NCBI GenBank assembly: GCA_905178155.1
Contig: CAJINV010000011.1
Span: forward strand, 208,399-272,398
Reading direction: 5' to 3'
DNA: 64,000 bases
Origin: Amoebophrya sp. A120
Lineage: Eukaryota; Sar; Dinophyceae; Syndiniales; Amoebophryaceae
This document shows positions 32,369 to 43,073 of this stretch, piece by piece (the first letter of the stretch is position 1; each line of letters starts with the position of its first letter). The translations under genes were made by a program, and so were the position numbers. The notes under the pieces are model-generated. The model saw only the letters and a program-made list of their open reading frames with translations, made no database searches and was not told where the DNA came from.

Positions 32369-34805
32369 TTTCTTGTGCCTGGATGTCGAGAAGAATAAGT
32401 GCTGGCCCTCAGCAATGCGGCAACTGCTCTGGCTTTTTCGGTCAGAGAAGATCAATGACTCGTCCACCAGGACTAGTGCTGTTCAAGAATATATATCCTG
32501 AGGACTCCAATGGCGCTGACGTCAACCTGCTGTGTTGAACCAAAAGAGCATGCTAGCCAAACAAAGGACGACGGGAAAACACAAGAAAAAGAAGCAAGGA
32601 CCAGGGCGATCGGCTAGTTCTTCGACGTCGGTTAGATGACATGAACAACCACAGACGAGGGAGCGCTAGGCGCCGTCCATATTAGCATCCAAGGTGCCGA
32701 GCTGCCACTGTGTGCGCAAGGGACAAGCATGCAACCGGGCTCGAGGGCACTTGCTCATGTATGTTTTTCTTTTCCTGTCTAGCCAGCGGCGGGGCCATCG
32801 AAACAATAATCAAACGCGCGCGTCACGGGCTTGTGGTGCTACACAGATCAAACCAAGGGGCCGATGAATCGCTTCGTCGTACGGATCGGCGGGGCGGCGG
32901 GCTCTCTCGCCTGCCAACGTACGAACGAACGGAACCTGCCACCAGGCGGCGCGCTTGCTACGGGGCGCCGAATAAAACCACCGCGCGTCTTCGGGCTACG
33001 GCTGCTGCTATGGTGCGGGCACCACTCTGCGCGGGCGCCCAACTCGGGGCGCGGGCCCATTCAAAAACGGAAGGACACAATCAGAGACCGCGCACGCGCT
33101 CGCCCTGCCGCCCCACGGCCGCCCGCCTACCTGGGCACGGCGGGCGGGCGGCGCCGGGCGCCCCTCGCTTTTATAAATAGCGACCAGGCAAGGGCGCGCA
33201 AGTGCGCACAAACGCGGGCGCCGCTGCTGGGCCGGCTGGCTGGCTCCCGGCGGGCCCCCCTGCGCGCGGGGGGGCGCCCGGCGGGCGGCGGGCGGCAGAT
33301 GGCCAGGGCCGGGGCCCGTTGGCTGGGCCCGGGCGAACGGCGCGCCTCCGTCGGGGGCTCCCTCGCTAGGGCGGGCGGCGCGGCCTATGGCATTCCTTCT
33401 GATCACATATGGGGCCCGCCCCGATGGGCCGACGGACATGCATGGAGCACCCCGAAGGCACCCGGCCCAGTGGGGTTCCGACCGAAGCAGGCCGGCCCGC
33501 CACCCGCCAGGCAGCGGGGCCGGGCCCAAACCCGGCGCCACACCGGGGGGGCGGGAACCCGGGCCCGGCGCCGCAGCTGCGCGCGCCGCTCCTCTGCACT
33601 GCTTGGCGTGGGGCCAGGTGCCTGGCCGTGCGTTGTGCTTGGGCTTGCTGCTTTGCTTTTCTAAATCAAAAGCGGAGCCGCCCGGGCCCAGAGATAGGGC
33701 GCCCCCCGTCGAGAGGCGAAACACCGAACCGCCGGCCGGCTGGGGTAGGCGTAGACATGAAGCCAATTTACCCATGCTCCACAAAACTTATCTCATTGCC
33801 AACTTTTCACTAAGTCAAGGCATCCGAGCCTGAGGCAGATTTTCTCCGTTTCGGATCTGGGCTGCTACCCTTCGGGGCTTCGGCTGTCCGCATCACCAGC
33901 CGCGGGCGCGCGCAAAGGAAGGAGTGGAGCAACGGAAACGCGCGGCGCGCCGAGGGCTACCGGTTGGCGCCTGGCGCCCATGGCGCGTAGTCCGCTTCGC
34001 GATATGCCCGCTGGAGGTTGCCGGGCGTGCCAACCTTTGACGGGCCGCGGCCGCCCGCGCGTAGCGAGCGGGGCGCCGCAGGCCGCCCCTAAAGTCTCAC
34101 GCGTGACAGTCCGCAGCGCTTCCGTTCTTGCCAAAACATGGGCCCAGAGGTTGGCTTGGGCGTGTCCTCCTGCCTGTCAGTTCCCCTTGCCGGCCCGCGG
34201 CGCTAGTTCCCGCCGCACCTTAGGCGCAAGGATTGGGCCGCCGTTGTTGAAGGTTGCAACCTTCAGCCGGGGGCCCCACTTCTGTGGCGCGCCCCCCCCG
34301 GCCTACCGGCAGGAATGCAGCGCGCCCTATTCCACGGCGGCCAGTGGTGTAGCCTACGCGGGGGGTTTGCGCAGGTTCCCCGTACTGACGGGCAGCGCCC
34401 CCCGGACACCAACACACCGCCACGGCCCCGTAGCCGCTGCCTCCCCCTCGCATTCTGTTGGTCTGCGAAAATGGGGAGTCGAACAATGCTGCTAGGAAAT
34501 GCTGACAATAGCAACACCGAGAACGCCTCGCGAACACATTCGTCTTTTTGAACGCAGCAGTTCTGCAGCCTGAAGTTGATGGCTTGCTGAAACTTGCAAA
34601 ATGTCGACTCATTTTTGCGCTCTACGTTATATTTCGGTGCTTTCAACAACACATCAAGCTTTGCTAAAGTCCCTTTTCACAGGTCCAATATTCAGTATAC
34701 ACACCAATGAATGTCGCTCAACAACATGATCTACCACAGGTAACACCTAGAAGAAACACGCACTGTCTCTGCACATCAAAGCTTTCCTTCTCAGCACAAG
34801 ACTAC
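32369..34805. other. Long intergenic gap with GC-rich block (about 32.8-34.5 kb)
   Basis: Ordinary sequence to about 32.7 kb, then a strongly GC-rich block with runs of G, C and GGGCCC, then AT-richer sequence from about 34.5 kb. Open frames of 130-277 codons occur on both strands but are Ala/Gly/Pro/Arg-rich, overlap one another and show no domain, as expected from GC-rich noncoding DNA lacking stops. No gene is supported. Confidence 0.6.
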
Positions 34806-37800
34806 TCAGGTTCGCTGCCGCTTTGATGCGGGATTCACCAACTTCACACTTCCTGCAGCACCCAGCTGCACACCGGCACCCGACCTTTTGCCACCACCGC
34901 CGAGAAAGGACAACATGGACCGCGTCTGGTTTCTCCAGGGGTGCGTCTCTCGTGTCTGCGCTGCGGACAGACCGCAGGGCTTGTTGGGCAACGAGTCATA
35001 GACTTCGTCTGGAAGGAGAAGGCTGATCATGGTGTGGTCCGAGTAGGAGGGCGGCGTGTAAATGATGCTCGCAAGGTGGCGCTTTTTCTGCAGAAGGGAG
35101 CTCCTCGTCAAAGGACCTCCAAGATCCCTCGGACTGCTGGTTGACGTGTGGTCCGCTGCGGTCCTCTCGTCTGGCTTGTGGTTCCTCCCTTGTAGTTGTA
35201 ACCCCTCTCCACTGCTGGTGTTTTTGTTCTTCGTCGTACTATTACCAACCCTTGCCCAGTGCCGTAGCTGCAACCGCTCCGCGGTTTCAAAATTGTGGGA
35301 AAACTGACTGTTGTTCAGCCGCATGTCGTCCTTTTGCCCGGATTCGTCTCGCTGCCCCTGTGAGGCGAAGCGGTTGAGGCCGTGCCAGCCGCCGAAACAC
35401 GTAGCTGCGTTGTGGGCCGCCTGCTCTTCCGTAAAGGGTCCGCGAACGTCCGAGATTCGCGGGTCATAGACGAAGTGCCCGTCAAGTGGGAGAGGGGAAT
35501 AGACGGGCGGGTGCTCCTGTAGTGGTGCTGTCGCAGTTCTTTTTGTACCAGTCTCCTTACAACTTTCTTGGACACAATCTTCACTGTCCACCGCTGCGCT
35601 CCTGTGTGCAACTGGTGTTGACCCTAGCGCCTCGTGATCCAACGGGGACCCCTTTGTAGCTGCAAGGTACTTCTGCACACCTTCCGCAAGGTCAAGATTT
35701 TTCGCTTCCTCCGCGTCCAGAAAACCAACGTCGTACATAATGCTTTTAATACTATTTCCCCGCCGGCTGATTGTATCTTCTTTATCTTTTTCTACCTCTA
35801 GAAGGTTCTGACTCTGTAGCATTTCTCCAGCCGCAGCTCCTCCTCCCGCTGGTCGCAAGTACCGTGCAAGAAGAGGTTTGGACACGAGAATCAAGTCTAT
35901 CCTTGACCCGTTATTCGACTCGACCCGCTCCGAGGTAAACTGATTCCAGCAGGTGAAGCGGTCCCTCGCGGTCCTACCGTAAATTACGTCGAATAAGTCT
36001 GCGCACTTGGTCCGCAGCAGCTTTTGCAGCCATCTCACGGCCTCCTGCTCGAACCGCAAGTGCCGGGCCAGGCCGTGCGCGCGAAACGCGCTCAGTGGCA
36101 GCTGGGACTGCTCCATTGCAGCGGCGACGGTGAGAAACTTTGTCGAGCTGCTAGATGAAGTAGAGCTTGATGTTACCGTCGTACTTCTCGCAGTCGTTGA
36201 GGTGGATGAAACTGAATTTGTTGTACTGGTCTCGACCACACGACCTACTTTGTTCTGCTCTAGCAGCGTCTTTGTCGAAGTTGCGGAATTTTTTTGAGGT
36301 TGTAGTGCGACATCTTGTTCGTCGCCTGCTGCCCCTTTGAAAATGTTTTGTGATCCTGAGATCAAAGAACCATCTGTACCTTTGTCCCCACCTGCGGTCC
36401 CCGTCGTCCCGGATGGAAACCCAGAGAAAAAACTCGAGATCTTCGGCTGCCCCGCAGGTTTTGGTCGTGGCACGACGGCATCTTTCTTCACGTTGGCAGC
36501 TATGTGCGCTGCAGGAGGAGCAGCTACGGGGTTATCAGTACTACGAAGTCCTCGTGTGGGGTTCTTTTCGGATGCGGAAATTGTTCCGAGAGTATGTTGA
36601 GGCTTTGGCTGTCCAGCACTTGATGTACTTTGCAGAGGTAGTTGTCCTTCTCCTTGTCGGGATGATGAGCCATTGTCTTGTTTTAATCTACCCGTCATCG
36701 CGTTCTTCCCAGTGTTCATCGGCGGTGGCCTTGAAGTGGATCCTGCACCAACTACACCCGCTGTTCCTGGGGTCGCTGTGTTGTCTTCCTCACCGGAGTT
36801 CCCGTCGTCCGGATCCTGGTCCACGTTGAGCGGAAGGGGAATCATGTCTGCCGGCATGCTATGCATTGCAAATATGTCTGGGAGGTCTGAAAGGTTGCAA
36901 GATCTGTTATGCAGGTTTCGTATGGCTATGGCCCCGAAGTTCTGAAACGCGAGCTGTAGCGTAGCGTCACATCTATCCTGCATGACAAACGCCATCTTCG
37001 GGCTTCCAAAATTGCGTTGCTTGATATGCTGCCCACGCAATACAGATTTTTTTGTCGCGCACACCAAGCAACAGAAAGAAACTCGGACTTTCCAAACTAC
37101 CCAGCCACATTTGAACTGCATAGATGCCGGCCACCACTCGCCCAGTTTCCCGGTCCACTTCGAGTAGTCGGCGCTGCACCTTGACGTCCTCTTTCCGGTA
37201 GGAAATGTTGAAATCTCCACACAGGATTGTAAAATTGTCTGGGTCGAAAAACTTATTTCCTCTGTTTCCGCCGGTCTGTGCTTTGTTCTGTTGCTGTTTC
37301 ATATCACCTCCAGCCCCCTCGACGCCAGCTGCTGGTACCATCTGTTGACCCGCGTTTGCAGGTCCTGCAGCAGACGAGCCATTACTTTGCTGGGGCAGTT
37401 GTAGTTGTACTGGTACAGGGACCACGTCGGCCCCTTTCGCTGTAAAAGAAGATGTTGAAGAGCAACCAGCTGTGGTGGACGAGGTTGCTGTGATTCTTCC
37501 AGTGGTAGTTGTGCCTGGTGGCTGTTCTTGTTTCACCGTGCGGAGGTACCTGGCTTCTAGTTTTTGCAAAAACTTGAGCTTAAACCGCTGTCGCTCGACC
37601 GTCACGTCCGGCGAGTTCGCAAAGGGCGCGTAGATGTTCAGCAGCCGGAACTTTCCAAAGTCCAGCAGCAGCGCCCGTCCCTCGTCGTCTAGCTCCGGGT
37701 CGTTGAAGACCTTCTGGGTCGCCGCGTACACCGGATACCTGTCGGTCCGCACGAAACAGCCCACGCCGTTGAAGCCGGAAAGCCGCTTATTTTTGCTCTT

Positions 37801-38265
37801 GTTGAACGCGAAAAAAGAACTCCACTTCCGACGAGGAGAGCTGTTGGGCTGAGAATGAGATTGCTGTTCTTGTTGAACATGAGTATCAACTATGGTGCTG
37901 CTGATTGATTGCGGCTGCGTTTTTTCTACACTAGAAGTACCTGAAGATGCCGCCTCCGTGGACGTGGTCGTGGCGGTCCCAGATGAAGCCGGAAGTAGAT
38001 GGGCAGGACCTCCACGTGCGTCCGCAAGGGAGGTCACGCCCCCGTTGTCCACCTCCACCTCGTGCTCGCGCACCTCGAGGCCCAGTTGGAACGCCTCCCG
38101 GTGCGTGGTGATCTCCGACGCTTTTTGCGAGGAAACCTTGCTTTCCTGGATGCACAGCACGTCGCACCCGTGGTTCTCCAGGTAGTTTTCCAGGCTCCCA
38201 AAGTGCGCACAGATGGTCTGATGCGTGGGCCCCCAACCCGCCACGTTCCAACTCAGAATCAGCAT
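34806..38265 (-). CDS. APEX2: AP endonuclease 2 (APE2/APN2), EEP family, 1063 residues
   Basis: Exons 38265-37123 and 36854-34806, split by a 263-bp introner-like element. The first in-frame ATG (38265) gives MLILSWNVAGWGPT, with the active-site Asn near the very start. Further catalytic motifs are CIQESK (metal Glu), NGVGCFVRTD, LLNIYAPF, LCGDFNISY (near 37210), RFTCWNQF and SRIDLILVSKPLL typical of APE2, and YSDHTMISLLL with the late catalytic SDH (near 35035). The enzyme cuts DNA at abasic sites and trims 3' ends, acting with PCNA. GQPKISSFF (near 36440) fits a PCNA-interacting box QxxIxxFF, here inside a large Ser/Thr-rich insert within the fold. I do not see the C-terminal GRF zinc finger known from animal APE2. 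The C-terminus is basic (ASKRQRT). Confidence 0.85.
36860..37122 (-). mobile_element. Introner-like element, 263 bp, direct repeat GCATC/GCATG
   Basis: Left arm ATGCATTGCAAATATGTCTG pairs imperfectly with the right arm (reverse complement ATGCAGTTCAAATGTGGCTG), both followed by GGG. This is the TGTCTGGG subfamily also seen at 56.3 and 62.8 kb. Contains CTGCATGACAAACG. Removal joins GRVVAGI to PADMIPLPL in frame. Confidence 0.8.
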
Positions 38266-41200
38266 CTTTTTGCTCGTTTCTGTTGTGTTCGTCCCTTCCA
38301 CGATAATATCTTTATTTCCGTCATGGTCATACTTTTTTCCATTTTATTTCGGAACAATTGATGCGTTCATGACCGTGATGACTACCAGTAGTTCTGACAG
38401 AGGGAAGTGGAAATGTGTTCTTCTTTACTAGTAAAGTTTTTCTATCGTCGTCAACGTCGTGTCTTATTTCATCAGTTTAGCGTAATTGTTCTCATTGCTC
38501 CTGATGTGTGCTTGAGTTGTATACAAACTTGCCGCAAAAATACAATTGATACAAAGACAGATCCTAAGTGAAGCCGGTACTAGAGGCCGCATATTACAAC
38601 TGATCCGGCTTCGAGAATGTGTTTGTTATGGCAGTAAGCAAACGCGAACGTGAAAAAAATAGGGATCTTCGACAAGGCTCGTACACAAGATGAATTAAAT
38701 GCGAAAAGCTGAAACGTCGAAGATCACTTCTGTACTGTATGTCATGAGTTTGTTTGTGTTTACTGTTCTCGTACGTTGATCAGACATACAAAACGCAATT
38801 TACATTTTCAAGCTCCACGATACTTACTGTTTTGCAAACCAAGAAGTACTTCAACCCTTCACATGAACAGCTTCTGCAGTTTAGACCAGAGTAGTTGCGG
38901 ACTACGCCGCCAAAAACACAGAAACGTCGCAACATTTTGCGCTTTTTTCTTGACCTTCGCCTTGATCATCGACTTCATGCCGTAGCTCGTTATGTACATT
39001 CGTTTTGCCCTGGGTCGTTAGTAGGGCCTTTCATCCTCTCGAACAAGAAACACAGGCGCCGCGGACCCCTGGTTGCCGACCGGCCGCACCACATAAGTCG
39101 ACGTCGACCGACGTGCGTGGGCGCAAGGCCCACGGCCCTGCGAGTTTCGTGCCGACGGGCTGCGCCGCTGCTGCGGGGCGCCCCATAATTGCGCCTACCG
39201 AGACATTGGGCCCGGGGCTGGCACACGCTGGGAGGCCCAGAAAAGAAACCGCCCATCGCTGCCGCTTTGCGAGGGGGTGGGGGGGCGCAGCAAATACGCA
39301 AAAGCGCGGCGCCCCATCCTGCCGCGCGCTCGCTGCCGGGGGCCACAGGCCACCCGGAAACAGCCGAACAGAATGTATGAAAGACGGGCCAACGAGGCGG
39401 CCGGCTTGGGAGATTGCCGACGGCGCGAAGCTTCCGCGGGGGCGGACGCGCCGCCATCGGTCGCCCAGCCAAAGTTGTTAGGCGCACGCGCATACTTACG
39501 ACGGCCCACCCTCGCCGGGTGTGCCGCCGGCACTACCAGCGCGCTTTTTGGGCGGCATAGCTGGTCTCCCTAGTCCGCCCGATGTAGGAGGTAGTCCATG
39601 TATTCCCGCCGTGCTGCCAGCCCACCCCCCGGGCTTGCCTCCTCAAAAGCGCGGGCGCGACGCCACGAAAACCCGACCCCTGCTTCGCGCGCATGCGACA
39701 CACACTGGCTGGAAGGCGCGCGGCCGGCGCAACTGGCCGCAGACCCGCCACACCATGGACCACCCCAGGCGCGGGAGTGCCTTTGCTGTGCCAGCCAGTT
39801 GCAAGCTGTGCGCACTCGTGCGAGCGGGACGCGCGCGCAAAACACGCGCACGGCATCCCCGACGGCCTCTCTGCGCGAGGATTTGCCTATTAGTGGGGGC
39901 TGCCTCAAATCGCGCCGCGTTTCCTCTGCAGTGCTGCCATCGCCTACGCTCGCCACCGCCCTGCTGGGGTCGGCGCGCTGTCGCCCCGGGCGTTTTCGTG
40001 CCTCCCTCTGCCCTCCGGCCCCGCCTCCCTCACTCTTGAAACACAGAGGCCGGGGGCATTCACGCCGTCGGTGGCGAAAGCTAGCGCGCGCAGACGCCGG
40101 CGACCGACGGCCCGGCACGCCGGTTAGCAGACGAGCGAAACAAGCGAGGCCGGGCCCCCACAAGACGCAAACCATCGCAGGCACCCGGAAGCACCTTCGT
40201 CGCCCGCGGCGTAGGTCTGCCGTTTCTTCGGCCCAGTGCTTGGCTTTGAGCAGTGCTGTTACGGCCCAACTATTCTCGCGGCCTACCCTGGACAAACTTG
40301 AGGAAAAAGCGAGCGCGCCACGCGACAGCGCGGTAAGGTAAGCCGGGCCCGCTGCTGATGAAACCCGTCAAACTTCCGCCGCCGCCGCCGCCGGCGCTTT
40401 GCTCCCGGCATTTCCCCTCGCCGCCACCTTGCTTTTTTTGTCAGCTGTCTTTCCACCCATCGGTCGCGCGGGCCTTTAGCTCGCGCGATGGGTGAGCCTT
40501 CTGGCCTCCTCGCAAGCGCGGGCCAACTATACGCAGGGGGGGGCCCCCCCGCAAGCGCGGGCCAGAGCAGCCCCGTCGCAAGAGCGTGCGGGCGCCACCG
40601 GAAAGCGGTCGCGCTTTCTGGCCCAGTCCGTCCCCGCGCACAACGCTGGCGGCACAACTGGCCCCCTTTAGCTTTACGTGGCGGCTGCTGCGCCATGGCG
40701 CCCAGGCTTTCCTTTGCTCGGCGGCGCCGTTGTAGTGCGTTGGAGAACAAGCGCCCCCCATTGCCGTCCGGCCTTGGAAAATTCGCAGACCGTGGGCGGG
40801 GCGCCCTCCACGCAGGTTCTGCAGACCATATCGGGGGGCCCTCGGTTATGGCAGTAAACACACGAGGGAGCGCCGCCAACGAGATCAGGCCCAAGCGCTC
40901 GGCCATTCTCCAACGCGCGCATGGTCTTCTCCCACCCAAGTCCCCACACAGGCCGCGCACCTTCGCAAGCGTGCGGGAGCTCCAGCGCCATGCTTTAGAT
41001 AATGGCCCGCGGCGTCAGGTGGCGCGCTGCGTATTCGTCAGCAGGCACCCGCGCCGGCTTGGTGGGGCCCGACTCACTTGGCCGATACTGCCACCAACAC
41101 CAAGGCCGGATGGGCTCGTCACCTGCGAAAAAGAAACGGCGGCGCGGTTTGCTACGAAGTACTGGCGGTAGAAGATGACACAGCAAGTCGAAGCGCAAAA

Positions 41201-41438
41201 GAAGAACACCAGAAATTTTTGCATTTTTGAACACATCCCTGTTGAGCGGGTTCACACCATTCAATTCCGAGGGTCGGATTTATTATTTGAAATTCCAGAA
41301 GACCCTTCATCGGTGTAAAAATATGTGCGCGTTCTTTATCTTTTCTTTTTGCAACATTCTCGTCTTGATAAATTGAAATTGAGCAACCTCTTGATCAGAA
41401 GAACATCCTGGGTACTACTACGACTAGCTACAAAGAGC
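38266..41438. other. Long intergenic gap with GC-rich block (about 39.0-41.2 kb)
   Basis: AT-rich to about 38.98 kb, then abruptly GC-rich to about 41.17 kb, then AT-rich again. Long overlapping frames on both strands (up to 247 codons) are low-complexity in Ala, Arg, Gly and Pro with no recognisable domain. A GCC/GGC run near 40380 adds to this. No gene is supported. Confidence 0.6.
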
Positions 41439-42591
41439 TTATTCTTCCAGTTCGTCGAACATGGGATCGAGTTGCCACGCCCGCTTCGCTCCAACTTGCA
41501 CCGCGGTGGGCTTGTTCCGCTCGCGGCGGTATTCCGGCAAGTTCTGCGCGTCGCCGAACACGTCGAAATGCTCCAGCAGCTTGCGGTACCCGACGGCCTC
41601 GCTGGGTTCCCAGTTCTCGAAGTTCTCCAGCGCCTGCAGGTGCCGGACCGCTTCCACCTTGCCGTACTTCAGGTACTGGTTAGGCCAGCGCCGGACACTG
41701 TTCAAGTGGTCCGCGAAGGTCTGCAGGCACGGGTGCTTCTTCTTGCTCTGTTTCTCCCGGCGCATGATGCGCGTCAAGATCTCGTCCCCCTGGTCCCAGG
41801 GCAGCTTGGGAAACTTGTACTTGATCTGCGAGTTATGCATTGCAAAAGTTTCCTCGTACTTGGTAGTAGAAATTGCATCACAAATTTTCATTTTCGTATA
41901 GAAGAAACAGTAAACTGTAATTTTCATGCAGATGTAGGTAGGAAGCCACATTTGTAATGCATGATTTCGATTAGTACGAATACGATAAACTTTTGCACAG
42001 GATACAAGTCTGCGTTCGGCAGCATGGTGGTGTGGGACCGCTTCTTCAAACTTCCGTTGTACCAACTGGTCTGATATGTACTGCAAAAGCATGCGCAACG
42101 TTCTCGTAGTAATCGCAGTCATGCATTACTGCAAGCTCGTTTCTTGAGGCGAATCCACATTACAACAAATCCCGATTCTCATCATGCTGAGCAAATTTGT
42201 CATGCGCTTTCTACTAGAAGTGCGATGCTTGTGCAGTTCATATCTCACTGTTCAAACCGTACCGGGCAGCCAGCAGCTTCGCCGTTGCGGCTTTGGAGGA
42301 GGCGGAAGTTGTTGGTTGTGTTATAGGTGCTGTTGAAGGCAGAGGAGCAGCTTCCCCTTCCCGCATGGATGAACAGGAGCTTTCTGTTGCAGAGGATGAA
42401 ACAAGAACAGTCCCGACACAATTACTGTTCGATGTTCTTGTAGTGCCGTTCAAGTGGGACATGTCGTTCTGGATGCAGTTCGTCGCTCGACGCCGCATCG
42501 ACGCTGCTGGAGGCGGTCCTCGAAACGTGGAGGCACCGCAAGCGGCCCGACCTGCTGGTGCCAGGCGAGGAGCATTATTGAAAACGACCAT
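41439..42591 (-). CDS. Hypothetical protein, 264 residues, possible mitochondrial leader
   Basis: I do not recognise the family. Exons are 42591-42249, 42070-42006 and 41825-41439. Both introns close in frame as GT-AG (GTGAGA at 42248, GTATCC at 42005) although both are introner-like elements. The ATG at 42591 gives MVVFNNAPRLAPAGRAACG, Arg/Ala/Ser rich with no acidic residue early on, fitting an import leader. The middle is Ser/Thr linker; the C-terminal ~150 residues look folded and helical, with KYKFPKLPWDQGDEI, ADHLNSVRRWPNQYLKYGK and LENFENWEPSEAVGYRKLL. The composition resembles small mitochondrial ribosome or ATP synthase-associated proteins, but that is only a guess. The gene sits 482 bp downstream of the DUF445 gene. 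Confidence 0.7.
41826..42005 (-). mobile_element. Introner-like element used as a GT-AG intron, 180 bp
   Basis: Read on the minus strand, the left end is GTATCCTGTGCAAAAGTTT and the right arm ends AAACTTTTGCAATGCATA. TATCCTGTGCAAAAG is the exact reverse complement of the terminus of the element at 30525. Flanks ACTTG and ACTCG look like a decayed direct repeat. Here GT...AG (CTCGCAG) closes the frame, whereas repeat-guided removal would not. Confidence 0.8.
42071..42248 (-). mobile_element. Introner-like element used as a GT-AG intron, 178 bp
   Basis: Minus-strand ends TATGAACTGCACAAGCATCG and GCATGCTTTTGCAGTACATA form an inverted repeat. Contains GCATGACAAATTTG. The donor GTGAGA and acceptor ATATCAG close the frame between exons 1 and 2. 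Confidence 0.8.
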
Positions 42592-43073
42592 GATGAGTTT
42601 GTTAATATGTCTTGGTACTGCTGCGGCCCCAACTTCTTCGCTGAGAGGACATTGGATGAATTCACTTTTTTACCGCACCATCTCTGTTGCTTGTACAGAT
42701 CAGCACAAGAACTCTTGGACCCTCGCTCGTCACCGCATACGGCTTGGGAAATCCATTGGAACTCTTGGACATTCTCCGAGCCCGAGGCATCGGGAGTGCA
42801 GGCGGAACACGACCGCCACAAGAACACAGCGCAATACACAATTCAAATTCAACCGCGGTTGACGTGAAGGAACTGACACGAAATATAATTTATCTATCTA
42901 TTCATAACGAGCGCTTGCGCTACTTCGAGGATTACATTATTGGCGCCTCGTATTACATATGATCACGCGGGAAGACGTGACCACTCGGACGTTGCAACAC
43001 GTTCACGTCGTGCTGTTTTGTTGTTGCTCATCATGTCACGCATCAAATGGGAGTCGCGCAGGCGCAAGTTGTG
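42592..43073. other. Short intergenic gap
   Basis: About 0.5 kb between two same-strand genes. Plus-strand frames here are short and unrecognised. Confidence 0.4.

Noticed and set aside
32710-34500. Long plus- and minus-strand open frames (up to 277 codons) in the GC-rich block
   Set aside because: They overlap on both strands and in several frames, are Ala/Gly/Pro/Arg-rich, and show no domain. GC-rich DNA has few stop codons, so such frames arise by chance.
36973-37220. Read-through of the AP endonuclease frame into the element as true coding sequence
   Set aside because: The frame hits a stop inside the element, while removal at the GCAT repeat joins both halves in frame.
38990-41170. Open frames of 150-247 codons on both strands
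   Set aside because: Same reason as the 33-kb block: compositional artefacts without any recognisable protein segment.
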